This document shows, piece after piece, positions 43,327 through 52,615 of a stretch of DNA of 64,000 nt. The position numbers and the translations under genes were made by a program. The notes beneath the pieces were generated by a model, which saw only the letters and a program-made list of their open reading frames with translations, was not told where the DNA came from and made no database searches. The first letter of the stretch is position 1, and each line of letters opens with the position of its first letter. Origin of the DNA: Rhynchonema sp. JSB1_4 (Eukaryota > Nematoda > Chromadorea > Monhysterida > Xyalidae); the NCBI GenBank assembly GCA_030248065.1, contig JASAMV010003913.1, positions 1 to 64,000 on the forward strand. Reading direction: 5' to 3'.

Positions 43327-43890
43327 GTTCAATTTATGGGGGGGGTCAATTATTGGGGGGTTATATTTTTCATTTGGCCCCCCGACGAAAAAAATCATTG
43401 TTAATAATTCCCACAAAAATGGTATTTTCGGTATTTTCTAACTTCAACAGCGGCAATTATGCTTAAAAAGCTGTATTCTGTTGTGTACGCAAGCTTAAAC
43501 AACGTTTGGCACAACAACACAGCCCTACCATACCACTAATCTGGTACGGTGAAGGTTGGGGGTGGGGTTCTATTAATGGGGGGGTCAATTACCGTATTGT
43601 CGGAAATAGAACCCGGGGGGTCTATTTTTTCACTGGGGTCATTTTGGGGGGGGGGTTCAATTTATGGGGGGGGGTCAATTATTGGGGGGTTATATTTTTC
43701 ATTTGGCCCCCCGACGAAAAAATCATTGTTAATAATGCCCATAAAAATGGCTTGTTTTCGATATTTTCTAACTTCAACAGCGGCAATTATGCTTAAAAAG
43801 CTGTATTCTGTTGTGTACGCAAGCTTAAACAACGTTTGACACAACAACACAGCCCTACCATACCACTAATCTGTTGTACGGTGAAGGTTG
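43327..43890. repeat. Direct duplication, ~230 bp, spacing ~330 bp
   Basis: The paragraph from GGGGGGTTATATTTTTCATTTGG through GGCAATTATGCTTAAAAAGC to ACAACACAGCCCTACCATACC occurs at 43345-43555 and again at 43680-43885, differing at a handful of positions (for example TTTGGCAC against TTTGACAC). Confidence 0.85.
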
Positions 43891-44349
43891 GGGTGGGGTT
43901 CTATTAATGGGGGGGGTCAATTAATGGGGGGTTCTATTTTTGATTTCGAGCCATTTAGGGGGGGGGGTTCAATTAATGGGGGGGGGTCAATTAATGGGGG
44001 TTCTATTTCCGACAATACGGTAATGGGGGGGTTCTATTTTTGATTTCGAGCCATTTAGGGGGGGTTCAATTAATGGGGGGTTCTATTTCCGACAATACGG
44101 TATGCTGCCTGTGCTATAGCTACCGTAGCTAAAAGTACCGGTCAGCGATCTACCGGTCCACCAATTACGTTCCCAAAATTAGTGTATAATCAGTGGTTTT
44201 TGTCTCAAATTACCCAAAATTCGCGCGCTACGCGCGCAAACACTACGTTTTCACACGATTCCACACATAATAAAAACATTAAAAATTTTCACCCCAAAAC
44301 CTAACCCCCCCCCCCCCCCAACCCCCCCCTCGGTACATAACCCCCCAGG

Positions 44350-44765
44350 CAATGGTGTTGCTGGGGGGGGGGGGAGTGGGGGGGTCCCCCCCTAGGTACA
44401 GTAGGTAGGTTGCCGCCCCTCGCCTGGTACAGTAGGTAGGTTGCCGCCCCTCCCCTGGTACAGTAGGTAGGTTGCCGCCCCACCTAACTTTTCACCCAAA
44501 ACATTCATTTTTGGCTTAAAATTGCATAAAATTAGCATATTTGTCTGCAAATAGGCGAAAAATCGCGCGCTGCGCGCGAAATTAGTGTTTTAGGCCACAT
44601 TTTCTTCAGTATTTAGACATAAAAAATTTCGGTTTCCAGATGACCCCCCCCCCCCCCAAGTGGTACGACCCCCCCCCTAGCTCGGCTGGTACAGTAGGTA
44701 GGTTGCCGCCCCGCATTTTGGGTGGTACAGTAGGTTGCCGCCCCGCCTGGGTAGCTACACCACTG
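44350..44765. mobile_element. hAT MITE, 416 bp, perfect duplication CCCCCAGG
   Basis: Ends CAATGGTGTTGCTGG and GTAGCTACACCACTG; CCCCCAGG at 44342-44349 and 44766-44773. The host text on each side (…CCCCCAGG then CCATCGGCT) is continuous with the uninterrupted relative at 41481 (CCCCCAGGCCATCGGCT), giving an independent empty-site check. Carries GTACAGTAGGTAGGTTGCCGCCCC words on both sides and the palindrome at 44563. Confidence 0.9.
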
Positions 44766-45046
44766 CCCCCAGGCCATCGGCTTTGGTACAGTATCCCGTA
44801 TATTCCGGGAGTGCCGAGTTTAAACCATTTTGAGCCAAAAATTATACCTTACTACTGTACCAGCCGGGGCGGCGACTTACGTACTGCATCAGGATGGCGC
44901 GTCAATCTACCTACTTACCCCTTCCCCCCAGCTGCACCAGTGAAAACAAGTATTCTGCAGAAAATTTTCGAATTTTTTTCAGCTTTTTGGACTTTTTCAG
45001 TTTTCGGGCCTTGAAAAATGGCTGACCGGCCAAGGGTACCTTGCAA

Positions 45047-45451
45047 CAGTGGTGTCGTTGGGAAATCAAAAAGTCAGGATACCGGATACCCAAAATCCAA
45101 AATTTTCGGATACCGCGGATACCCAAAATGAAAAATCTCGGATACCAGGGGGGTTGCTCCCCAAAATAAAAAATCTCGGATACCCAGGGGGGTTGTTCAA
45201 AAAAGGTCAATTTTTTAGAGGAAAATTGAGCAAAATTGGTGTTGGAAGCGCAAAAAATGGTCGTTTTTGGGGCTATGCTTGCGCCAGCAAGCGATTTTGC
45301 GCATTTTAGAGGTAAAAATGGGCGATTTTTTAGGGTTTTCGGAAAAATTTTAGGGCAGGATGCCCCTGGACAAAAAGTCAGGATACCGGATACCCCTGGG
45401 TGAAAAAATCAAGATACCGGATACCGGATACTAGGGGCAGCGACACCACTG
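45047..45451. mobile_element. hAT MITE (CAGTGGTGTCG family), 405 bp, perfect duplication
   Basis: Ends CAGTGGTGTCGTTGGG and GCAGCGACACCACTG; CCTTGCAA on both sides (45039-45046, 45452-45459). The subterminal word is GGATACC(G) in many copies, equivalent to the ATACC words in the truncated relative at 33594. Confidence 0.92.
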
Positions 45452-45482
45452 CCTTGCAACCATTTGCCTGCCACTACACTGC

Positions 45483-45680
45483 TCAATACCAATACCAACC
45501 CAATACCAAACCCAATACCAGGCACTTCAGTAGTATTGATCTGGTGTTGGGTATTCATTGGTACCTATTGGTATTGGGTCTCACCCGGTATTGGTATTGG
45601 GTATTGGTATTGGGTCACCAATTTGGTGTTGGTATTGGGTATTGGGTATTGGTACAGTGGTATTGTGCCCAGGCCTACTC
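45483..45680. repeat. CCAATACC / GGTATTGG array, block 3
   Basis: A compact copy of the element behind blocks 1 and 2: CAATACCAATACC units, then GGTATTGG units, closing with GGTATTGTGCCCAGGCCTAC. The central words CCAGGCACTTCAGT and TTGATCTGGT are shared with block 2. Confidence 0.75.
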
Positions 45681-46366
45681 CATACAGGCGAAAAATCGCG
45701 CGTGACGCGTGAAATTAGCGCGGAAGAGTACATTCTCATCAACATGTACACATAAAAATTTTGTTCCCGGATGACCCCCCCCAGGCTCGGCCGGTCTTTG
45801 CAGTGGGTAAGGTTGATTGCAGGCAGGCTTTTTTGGTGGTACAAGTGGGTTGATTGCAAAGGCCTGGGTATGGGTAGCTACACCACTGCTTCTTTCTTCA
45901 AAACGATGACTGAAAAGATCAAGAACTAGGAAATGTTATTGCGCGAAGCCGGGGTTTATTTTTTCAAAATGGGCTGGTAGCAAGAAGCTAGTAAAATCAA
46001 AAATTTAGTAGCTTTTTTGGAAAATATACAAAATTTTGTAGCTTTTAGGCTACTAAATTTGAAATTTTACTAGCTTTTCAAAAAATTTAGTAGCTAAAAA
46101 GCTACTAAATTTGGTTAAAAAAAATCCAGGCGCGAAGCGCAAAAAGTTTGAAAATTTTGGTTCAAAAAGTAGTAATCTAGTTCGAATTTAGGCATACCGG
46201 GCCGGACCGGACCAGGCTGCTCGGCCCGGCCCGGCCCGGTCCCCCCAATCTCCGGCCCGGCCCGGTCGACCAAGTCCAAAATCGCGGCCCGTTTCCGATC
46301 TCTGTATTCGGGGGTTCTATTTTTTCACTGGGGTCAATTTGGGGGGTTCTAATCGGGAGATAGAAT

Positions 46367-46772
46367 CAGTGTAGTGGCAGGCCCATGTGTGGGAGGTAAG
46401 TATGATGCGGGGTTGGGACCGGAAGCGTGAGAGGTATGATTTTGGTCACCCAAAAAGGCGAAAAAACACCGTTTTTGTGATACAATTTTGGCCAAAAATT
46501 GAGGTAAAAATAGTACTTTTTCAAAATTTTCGCCGAAACTCGCCTAAAAATAGGTATTATGGGTGGGTTTGCGCGCGGAGCGCGCGATTTTTGCGAAAAT
46601 AAGGTCGAAAAACACCGATTTTTGCCTTAAAAAGGTATAAAATTGCTTGTGAGAGGTATGATTTGGAGTTGTGAGAGGTAAGTACTCAACCCCCCCCCCC
46701 CACCCCCCCCTCGGGTTTTGTGGTAGGTAAGTACTGAGAGGGGGGTAACCCCCCCCCCCAGCCACTACTATG
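46367..46772. mobile_element. hAT MITE (CAGTGTAGTGGC family), 406 bp, perfect duplication
   Basis: Ends CAGTGTAGTGGC and GCCACTACTATG; GATAGAAT on both sides (46359-46366, 46773-46780). Subterminal word GTGAGAGGTA(A/T)GTA. Contains the palindrome GCGCGCGGAGCGCGCG at 46571. The end GCCTGCCACTACACTG of a second, partial member lies at 45466-45481. Confidence 0.9.
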
Positions 46773-46784
46773 GATAGAATACAC

Positions 46785-47270
46785 ATAAACGGAATCCAAC
46801 TCTGGATTTCTCTTTCGTGCAACTTTTAGCTCAGGCTTAGGCCGGAACCCCTAAAAATCGTCATTTTAGGCCAATTTTCGGCAAAAATGTCAAAAAGTGC
46901 CCATTTTTAGGGCAATTTTGCCGTAAAATTGCCTGCCAAAAACGGCCTTATTTCGCCTTTTGACGGACCATAGGGGTATCTGGGTAGCCTCTGGGGGTTT
47001 CTCGAGTAACTCCGAAACCTTCCCCCCCCCCTACGTGCAGACGTGCACGGGAGCAATTTTTCAGCTGCTGCCGGTTGTATCATCTTGCCAAAAATTTCTT
47101 GTTCCCGGTTCTATCAAAGAGCAAGAAATAGAGGTTCCGGTTATATCAATATTATGCTGCACTTGATCGTAATGACTATCAATAGTCATTAGAAGTGCCA
47201 TTCAATGACATGACCATCAAACCACACTGCACACGACACACCAGGTGTGTAACAATCACTCAACACAGCA
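46785..47270. other. No supported gene; AT-rich repeat remnants
   Basis: Contains AAAATCGTCATTTTAGGCC-type words shared with the hAT MITE interiors and the words CCGGTTGTATCA and CCGGTTCTATCA, also seen at 48797. No gene. Confidence 0.4.
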
Positions 47271-47278
47271 TCGACATC

Positions 47279-47698
47279 AGTTCTGCGGCTACTTTTGCGG
47301 GGCGGGTAGGGGACATAGGTGGAGAAATCCGGGGCGGGTAGGGGGTAGTGTACCTGGAATCTTGGGGGGGAATCCGGTTTGGGGGGAGGGGAGAAGAATT
47401 TTCGGGGCGGGTAGGGTACAATACAAGTTTTTTTGGGTGCCTATTTTTATATGCTATAAGGTGCCTATATCGCGCGTAGCGCGCGATTTTTTGCACTTTT
47501 AAGGGTTTTGGGTCGAAATTTGGGCATGTTTGACCGAAAAATGGGCATTTTGAGGGCAAAAATCGGGGCGGGTAGGGTGCCAGAGCGGGCCGGGTAGGAG
47601 GTAGGGTACTCGAGCGGGGCGGGTAGGGGGTAGTGTACCGGGCGGGGGGGGGGGGGGTAACATTTGGGGGGACCCCCCTCCCCTCAGCCACAGCACTG
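47279..47698. mobile_element. hAT MITE (CAGTGCTGTGGC family), 420 bp
   Basis: Ends CAGTTCTGCGGCTAC and TCAGCCACAGCACTG; flanks ATCGACAT and ACCGACAT, an 8-bp duplication with one difference. Subterminal words CGGGGCGGGTAGGG and TAGTGTACC. Palindrome CGCGCGTAGCGCGCG at 47469. Confidence 0.85.
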
Positions 47699-47723
47699 AC
47701 CGACATCGAACTAAGCGTTTTGG

Positions 47724-48107
47724 ATGCTGTGGCTACTTCTGAGGGGCAGATACTGTACCTTGGGGCCAAAAAAGGGGGGATATTTGGGGGGGGAATCCGG
47801 TTGGGGGCAACATATTTCAGGGGGAGATACTGTACCATACTAGTCTCGTGGAAATTCAATTTTGTGGGTTAAATGTGCATAAATCGCGAGAAGCGCGTAA
47901 ATTTTTGCACTTGGTTGATTGTGGCCGCTTTTTAGCCATTTTGGACCAAAAAATGGTACTTTTGCGGGTGAAACTTGGGAAAAATTTCTGGAGATACCGT
48001 ACCAGAGAGGGGGAGATACTGTACCTGAGCGCGAGGGGCATACACCGTACCGGCGAGGGGAACATACTGTATCTTTGGGGGTCCCCTCCACCCCGCCACA
48101 GCGCTGG
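47724..48107. mobile_element. Second CAGTGCTGTGGC-family hAT MITE, ~380 bp
   Basis: Left end GATGCTGTGGCTACTTCTGAGG, right end CCGCCACAGCGCTGG; the interior carries GAGATACTGTACC words and the palindrome TCGCGAGAAGCGCG at 47882. The outermost bases of the left end are changed, and I find no clear duplication. Confidence 0.65.
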
Positions 48108-48109
48108 AT

Positions 48110-49690
48110 GTACATGATCCGGCACTCGCCCCCTAGAAAAGTCATGTCTACCTCGTGCTTGTGTGGAATCTAGCGATTTTAGATAAAATTCATGCAAAAT
48201 ATCATAATGCGCGTAAAATTTTAACAATTTGCACGCGCAACATAAGTTTCAAGGAAAATTGGAGACACCTATGGCGCGCGAAGCGCGCGATTTTTCCGCT
48301 TTCGACTTATGTTATAAATAAATCCTAAGATTTAGGGGCCATTGTTACCTCTTCTCTCGAAATTAGGAACGTCGAGAGATGTGGTTTTCTTTTTACTGAA
48401 ATCTGTGTGAATTGGGCAGACACATCTTCGTCCAAGCTGTTCTGCACACATGGTTTTATCATGATAATTACCATAAATGCACTGTCGTGTTCTTAGTTCA
48501 GTGTTTTTGTGCAGTGTATCTTGGACACGAAAATAAACTTTTTCTGAGCCCCGACGTGACACAACAGATACGACAACATAGGTACACGGTACACTACGAC
48601 CACGCATAAGTAAAACATGCTACATCACACAGGGATTTGCACACCTCGCACTTTCTCACACATTTGTTACACAATTGATGAGGAATCATACTCATAAACA
48701 AAACACGGACATCGCGCGAGAGCGCGAATTTTTTTCGCAAAAAACACCGGAAATGGACGAATCGCTGCACTGATAATTTTCCAAAATTTTGACCTTCCCG
48801 GTTGTATCAAAAAGTTTTGCTGCAGCTGCTGCAGCTGTGCCGTAGCTGAGCACTCTTCAGCTGCAGCAGGCCCCGTTCAGCTACTGCCGGGCTGCACCTG
48901 CTGCAGCTGCTCGTGCATGTCTGCCCTAGGGTATCTTGGGTCGATTGGCCTGCCACCACACTGCCCCCCCCACCTCCAGCTCCAACACTGGGCCTTAGCC
49001 GAACATGAAGGAGTATAATAACAGGCTTAACTATGGAGTCGCGAGTATCGAAGGAGTGCCAATTCCAAAACTGAAAAATTTCCCATGCCACTTGTCCCTT
49101 GAAAATTGACGTTTCCTATGCGATGGTTTTTTTAAAATTATTGTTCCTTTTTTCATTCCCATTTTCTCCAAGGAAACAAAAGGAAAAAACTATTTTTTCC
49201 TTTTGTTTTCTACCGAACTCTGGCTGGTTTGTTTCGCTGTACCTAAGTAGGCACAAACCTGCTGCTACGTTTCTTGTTGATCATCTTTTCAGTGGGTTGC
49301 CAAAACGCAAGCAACGACAAAGGAAGGACAGAAGCAATGACGTTCGGCGACGTTCCTGTTCGAGCGCCTTCCCTGCTTGATTTGGCCGCCAACACAATTG
49401 CTGGACAGCCAGCCGCATTGCTTCAGGTTTCGATGCTTCTGATTTCCAGCAAGTTTCTAGCTGCCACCGTATTCCCTATGTTACCGCCACAAAGGCCGCT
49501 CTGATCAGTACCCAAATACAAAGGAGGGACTCTGTTTTCCCACTGTCCCCGTTTTGGGGGTTGCATTACGGGGGGCTCTATATTTTCATTGACCAAAATT
49601 TGAAAAATGTTCCCAATGTGTTTGAATGGGTTTTATTCTCCTAACTCCTGTCACCCATGACGTTGACATATATTCGTTTGATTGATTGTT
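48110..49690. other. Repeat-derived stretch without a gene
   Basis: Contains further GCGCGCGAAGCGCGCG (48274) and CGCGCGAGAGCGCG (48712) palindromes with the family interior, a CTGCAG/CAGCTG-rich foldback at 48825-48930, and a partial hAT end CTCCAACACTG at 48979. Plus-strand frames at 49099-49504 are open over about 90 codons without a domain. Confidence 0.45.
48825..48930. repeat. CAGCTG/CTGCAG-rich foldback
   Basis: GCTGCAGCTGCTGCAGCTG, then TTCAGCTGCAGCAGG, then CACCTGCTGCAGCTGCTCG. The words are self-complementary, so the block can fold in several ways; it equals the subterminal repeats of the element family whose partial relative (CAGCTGCTGCCGGTTGTATCA) is at 47061. Confidence 0.65.
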
Positions 49691-49717
49691 TGCCAACGTC
49701 CGGTTGTCGTGGTCTCA

Positions 49718-51490
49718 TTATTGACTGAAGATGTCCGACAGATCTTCTGCGCATTTGATCGGGTTACGCCACAGATCGATTGGGCTCGTGGATACGGGTC
49801 GGCTTTTGCAACGAAACAGATGTTCGACCGTGTCAGGCTCGGTGCAGCATCGAGGGCACACGTTTTGTATGTTTGGGTCGATGCGATTGCGATATGAGTT
49901 CAGCATGCGGCAGTGCCCACTGCGTAATTGCGCCAGGGTGCATCTTGTACGCCGATCCAGCGACTCTTCTTCTGGATTGATGTCGGGTGGTTTGGTGTCC
50001 AGGACCCGATTGACGCTGACGCCGCATCTAAACAAAACCAAACCATCACCCACAACCAACCAAAACCCAAACAACAAAACCCCCACCACCACACACCAAC
50101 ATCACAAAACACCACCACACCCAAAACAAAAAAAAACAAAAAACAAAAAAAAAAAAATTGACGCTGAGTGCCGCCTTGTCCTGGGAGGCGAAGTCGGTGT
50201 GGACCGCTTTCAGCGTTTTGCCGTAGTCGTACTTCTTCTTCGTCATTACGGTGTTGCGATGTACAGCTTCCGCGAATTTGGACTGAAGAGTAGGTCGACG
50301 TTTGGCTTTCGTGTGAGGGTCGGATGTCGTATCGTGGCAGGGATGTTCACGAAGTTGCGCTGCTGCCAGGAATTGCGCGCTGACCATGTCGAGATGGCGG
50401 TTGACAGTCAGCTGCTTGCACTCTTGGTGAAGGTGGTTTGTATTTGACATCAGATGACAGCCGGAAATGACCCTCAACGCGGCATTTTGGGCTGGCTGGA
50501 TGCGGTCAATGCCCTTCTTGTTCGCGGTTGGTTTCCATACCGGCGCAGCGTAGTTTATTATAGACTTGCTGATGGCATTGAAGGTGACATTGAGGGTCTC
50601 CTTGCTTTGTCCCCAGCTAGTGCCTGCCAGTGCCTTTAGGATCGAGTTGCGCGATTGTACCCGCGACCGAATTGACTCGCAATGGCGTTCGAATCTGATG
50701 CCTGGGTCGAATACGACACCCAGAATTTTCGGGTAGGAGTCGGTGGGAAGCCGTGTACCGTTGATGTATATGGGTGGAGTGAAGGATTTGACCGCGGGTT
50801 TGCGGCCTGATGTCAACACTGTGGACGTGGACTTGGTTTCGGAGACTGAGAGGCCGCATCCGGCGAAGAAGTTGCAGAGATGTTGAATGTAGTCGTTGAG
50901 TGGGGCGGACACAGCTTCAAGGTCGGTGCCGCTGGCTAGCACAGTGAAGTCGTCTGCGTAGGACACGACTTTGATGAACGGCGGAGGGGTGGGGATGTCG
51001 CGGACGTAAAAGTTGAAGAGGCATGGAGACAGTACTGAGCCTTGTGGGACCCCACTGCGCACGATGCAGGTGGACGACAGGACCCCGCGGAAGAGCGTTT
51101 TGGCCTGTCTGCCACGGACGTAATTGGCCAGCCATTTCACGAGAACGTTGTCAAGCCCCGCACGCATGAATTCGACGATAATGAGGTCATGGTCGACACA
51201 GTCGAACGCCTTCGATAGGTCGATTGCCACCAAGACAGTGTGTCGTGTCGGATCATCGTTCATTGCAGTAGCTGCGGCTGTGACGATGGTAGACAGCGCT
51301 GTTGTTGTTGAGTGGTCATATATTCGTTTCGTGCCATTGCCATGCCACAGGTCGCCACGTAATCCAGCCAAACCCGGCCCCATCCCCAGTGGCAGTATTG
51401 CAGTTGGGTGGTAGACATGGTGGGGTCCATCCAGCTCGGTAGATATAGATCGCTGAGACAGGAAGGGAGGGTATGCCGATTTGGGTGGGG
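49718..51490 (-). pseudogene. 5'-truncated non-LTR retrotransposon reverse transcriptase, interrupted by an insertion
   Basis: Minus-strand frame with the Jockey/CR1-type reverse transcriptase motifs in order: VAIDLSKAFDCVDHD, GVPQGSVLSPCLFNFY, YADDFTVLASG (catalytic YADD), GLSVSETKS and ILGVVFDPGIRF, then the thumb. The frame is broken at 50168 by a 137-bp A/C-rich insertion and resumes at 50008 with RTRCTLAQLRSGHC…CPRCCTEPDTVEHLFRC, the C-terminal zinc-binding block, ending at the stop at 49718. The endonuclease and the N-terminal part of the polymerase are missing: upstream of about 51490 the sequence turns into a hAT repeat. Palm motifs are intact, so the loss is recent. Confidence 0.88.
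50020..50156 (+). mobile_element. 137-bp A-tailed retroposed insertion with 11-bp duplication
   Basis: The insert runs CGCCGCATCTAAACAAAACC…, contains almost only A and C and ends in a run of A. ATTGACGCTGA lies on both sides (50009-50019 and 50157-50167). A tail of A plus a long exact duplication is what target-primed reverse transcription leaves. It lies inside the reverse transcriptase frame at the joint between polymerase and C-terminal zinc block. Confidence 0.85.
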
Positions 51491-51491
51491 G

Positions 51492-52048
51492 TCGCAGTGA
51501 TGCAGCTGGTCCGGGTGGTAGTCTGTTAGACATAGATAGCTGGCCGGGTATGCCGATTTGGAGCCATTGGTCCGGTGGTTAAAATTAGGGGCATAAAAAT
51601 AGGTGAAAATTATGCTAAAATAAGCATTAAAAGGGAAATTTTCTGCCTAAAGCCTACACCCGACATCCGACATCTAGTTTTGGAAAAAAACCCGACACGA
51701 CCCGACACCTAGTTTTTGGACCAAAAATAGGCAAATTTTAGCTCATTTGCGCCATTAGTGCAATTTTTTAGCTCAAGTTACTGAATGCAAGTATTTTCAC
51801 ACGAAATAAACACCAAAATGTCATATTCTGCGTCTTCGGAATCATTTGGTTCGAAGAAAATTTTCTCTCGAAATTCTTCTCTCAGCAAAACTGATGTTTT
51901 CAGCCGTAAGTGTCGGCTGTCGGGTTCCAAAAAACCCGACACCCGACACCTACAATTTTTTGGCACCCGACAGCCGACACCCGACATCTCTCCAACCCGA
52001 GACCGAGGTGTGGCGTATTACCCCCAATCCCCCAACTACATCACTACC
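51492..52048. mobile_element. hAT-like remnant (CAGTGATG family) with a nested GTCGGGTGTCGG element
   Basis: Left end CAGTGATGCAGCTGGTCC, right end CCCCAACTACATCACTA, as in 41913-42307. Inside (about 51650-52010) are repeated CCCGACAC and CCGACATC words that also fill the hAT MITE at 61024-61502. No matching duplication was found. A further partial end, CAGTGGTGTAGCTA, begins at 52050. Confidence 0.6.
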
Positions 52049-52615
52049 AGTGGTGTAGCTAAAGCTGGCTACCCAGGCGGGGCGGCAACCTACATACTTT
52101 ATCCTGTACCGGCTGAGCTGGAGGGTCATCCAAAAATCAGAACTTTTTTATGCACAAATATTGATGGAAATGCGCTCTAAAACACTATCGCGATTTTTCG
52201 CCCACTTCTGGTCAAAATACGAGTTTCATGCTTTTTTTAAGCCAAAATGGTTTGGTTTGGCGGCTCTATTTTCGGGTAGGGGGCGCATTTTTTCGCTGCC
52301 GAATATATTGAAAAATTGTTTCAAAAACACCCCTATGAGTCACTTTTTCTACGGTTACGCTGCGACGGTAAAAACATAAAAAACAAGGGCTCTGAATTCA
52401 CTGACCCCATTTTTGTCATTTTTCCGCTCTCCTCCGGGCGCGCCTTCTCGCCCTTCTCCCAAAAGTGTTTCCTAAAGTTGACAAATTTAAGCTTAAAGTA
52501 CATGATTTTTAAGTCAATACACTGTGAAAAAGTTTGCCAAAACTCTCTTTCATGGGAATTCTTTTCAAAAAAGGCCATAGGTCAAGTTTTCCACTTTCAT
52601 TCCTCATTTGTTCAG

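Larger units (their letters stand above)
42767..44102. mobile_element. TA-flanked element, TACCGTATTGTCGG ends
   Basis: TACCGTATTGTCGGAAATAG at the left and its complement at the right (ending CCGACAATACGGTA), with further internal copies of the same end at 43589 and 44005, so two elements may be fused or duplicated. Interior is GGGGGTTCTATTTTT and GGTCAATTAATGG runs. The direct duplication at 43327-43890 lies within. Confidence 0.7.
42660..44167. mobile_element. TA-flanked element with ~45-bp inverted ends
   Basis: TAATTGGTGGACCGGTGGAT… at the left and its complement ending CCGGTCCACCAATTA at the right, continuing through GCTGACCGGTACTTTTAGCTACGGTA for about 45 bases. It surrounds the element at 42767-44102. 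TA borders suggest a Tc1/mariner-type origin. Non-coding. Confidence 0.75.
40876..46304. mobile_element. Large hAT-like element (CAGAGATCGG ends) that has collected further insertions
   Basis: Ends CAGAGATCGGAAACGGGCC and GGCCCGTTTCCGATCTCTG are perfect over 19 bp. Flanks AATACGGG and TATTCGGG agree at six of eight positions. Next to each end are (G)GGCCC arrays. Almost all of the 5.4 kb between is younger insertions; when those are discounted only a few hundred bases belong to the element. No transposase is present. Confidence 0.65.

Noticed and set aside
46044..47859. Long proline/glycine-rich open frames in the 38-48 kb region
   Set aside because: They arise from poly-C/G tracts, CCAATACC and GGGCC arrays and occur on both strands at once.
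49099..49504. Overlapping plus-strand frames of 76-93 codons
   Set aside because: No domain and no splice continuity; flanked by mobile-element debris.
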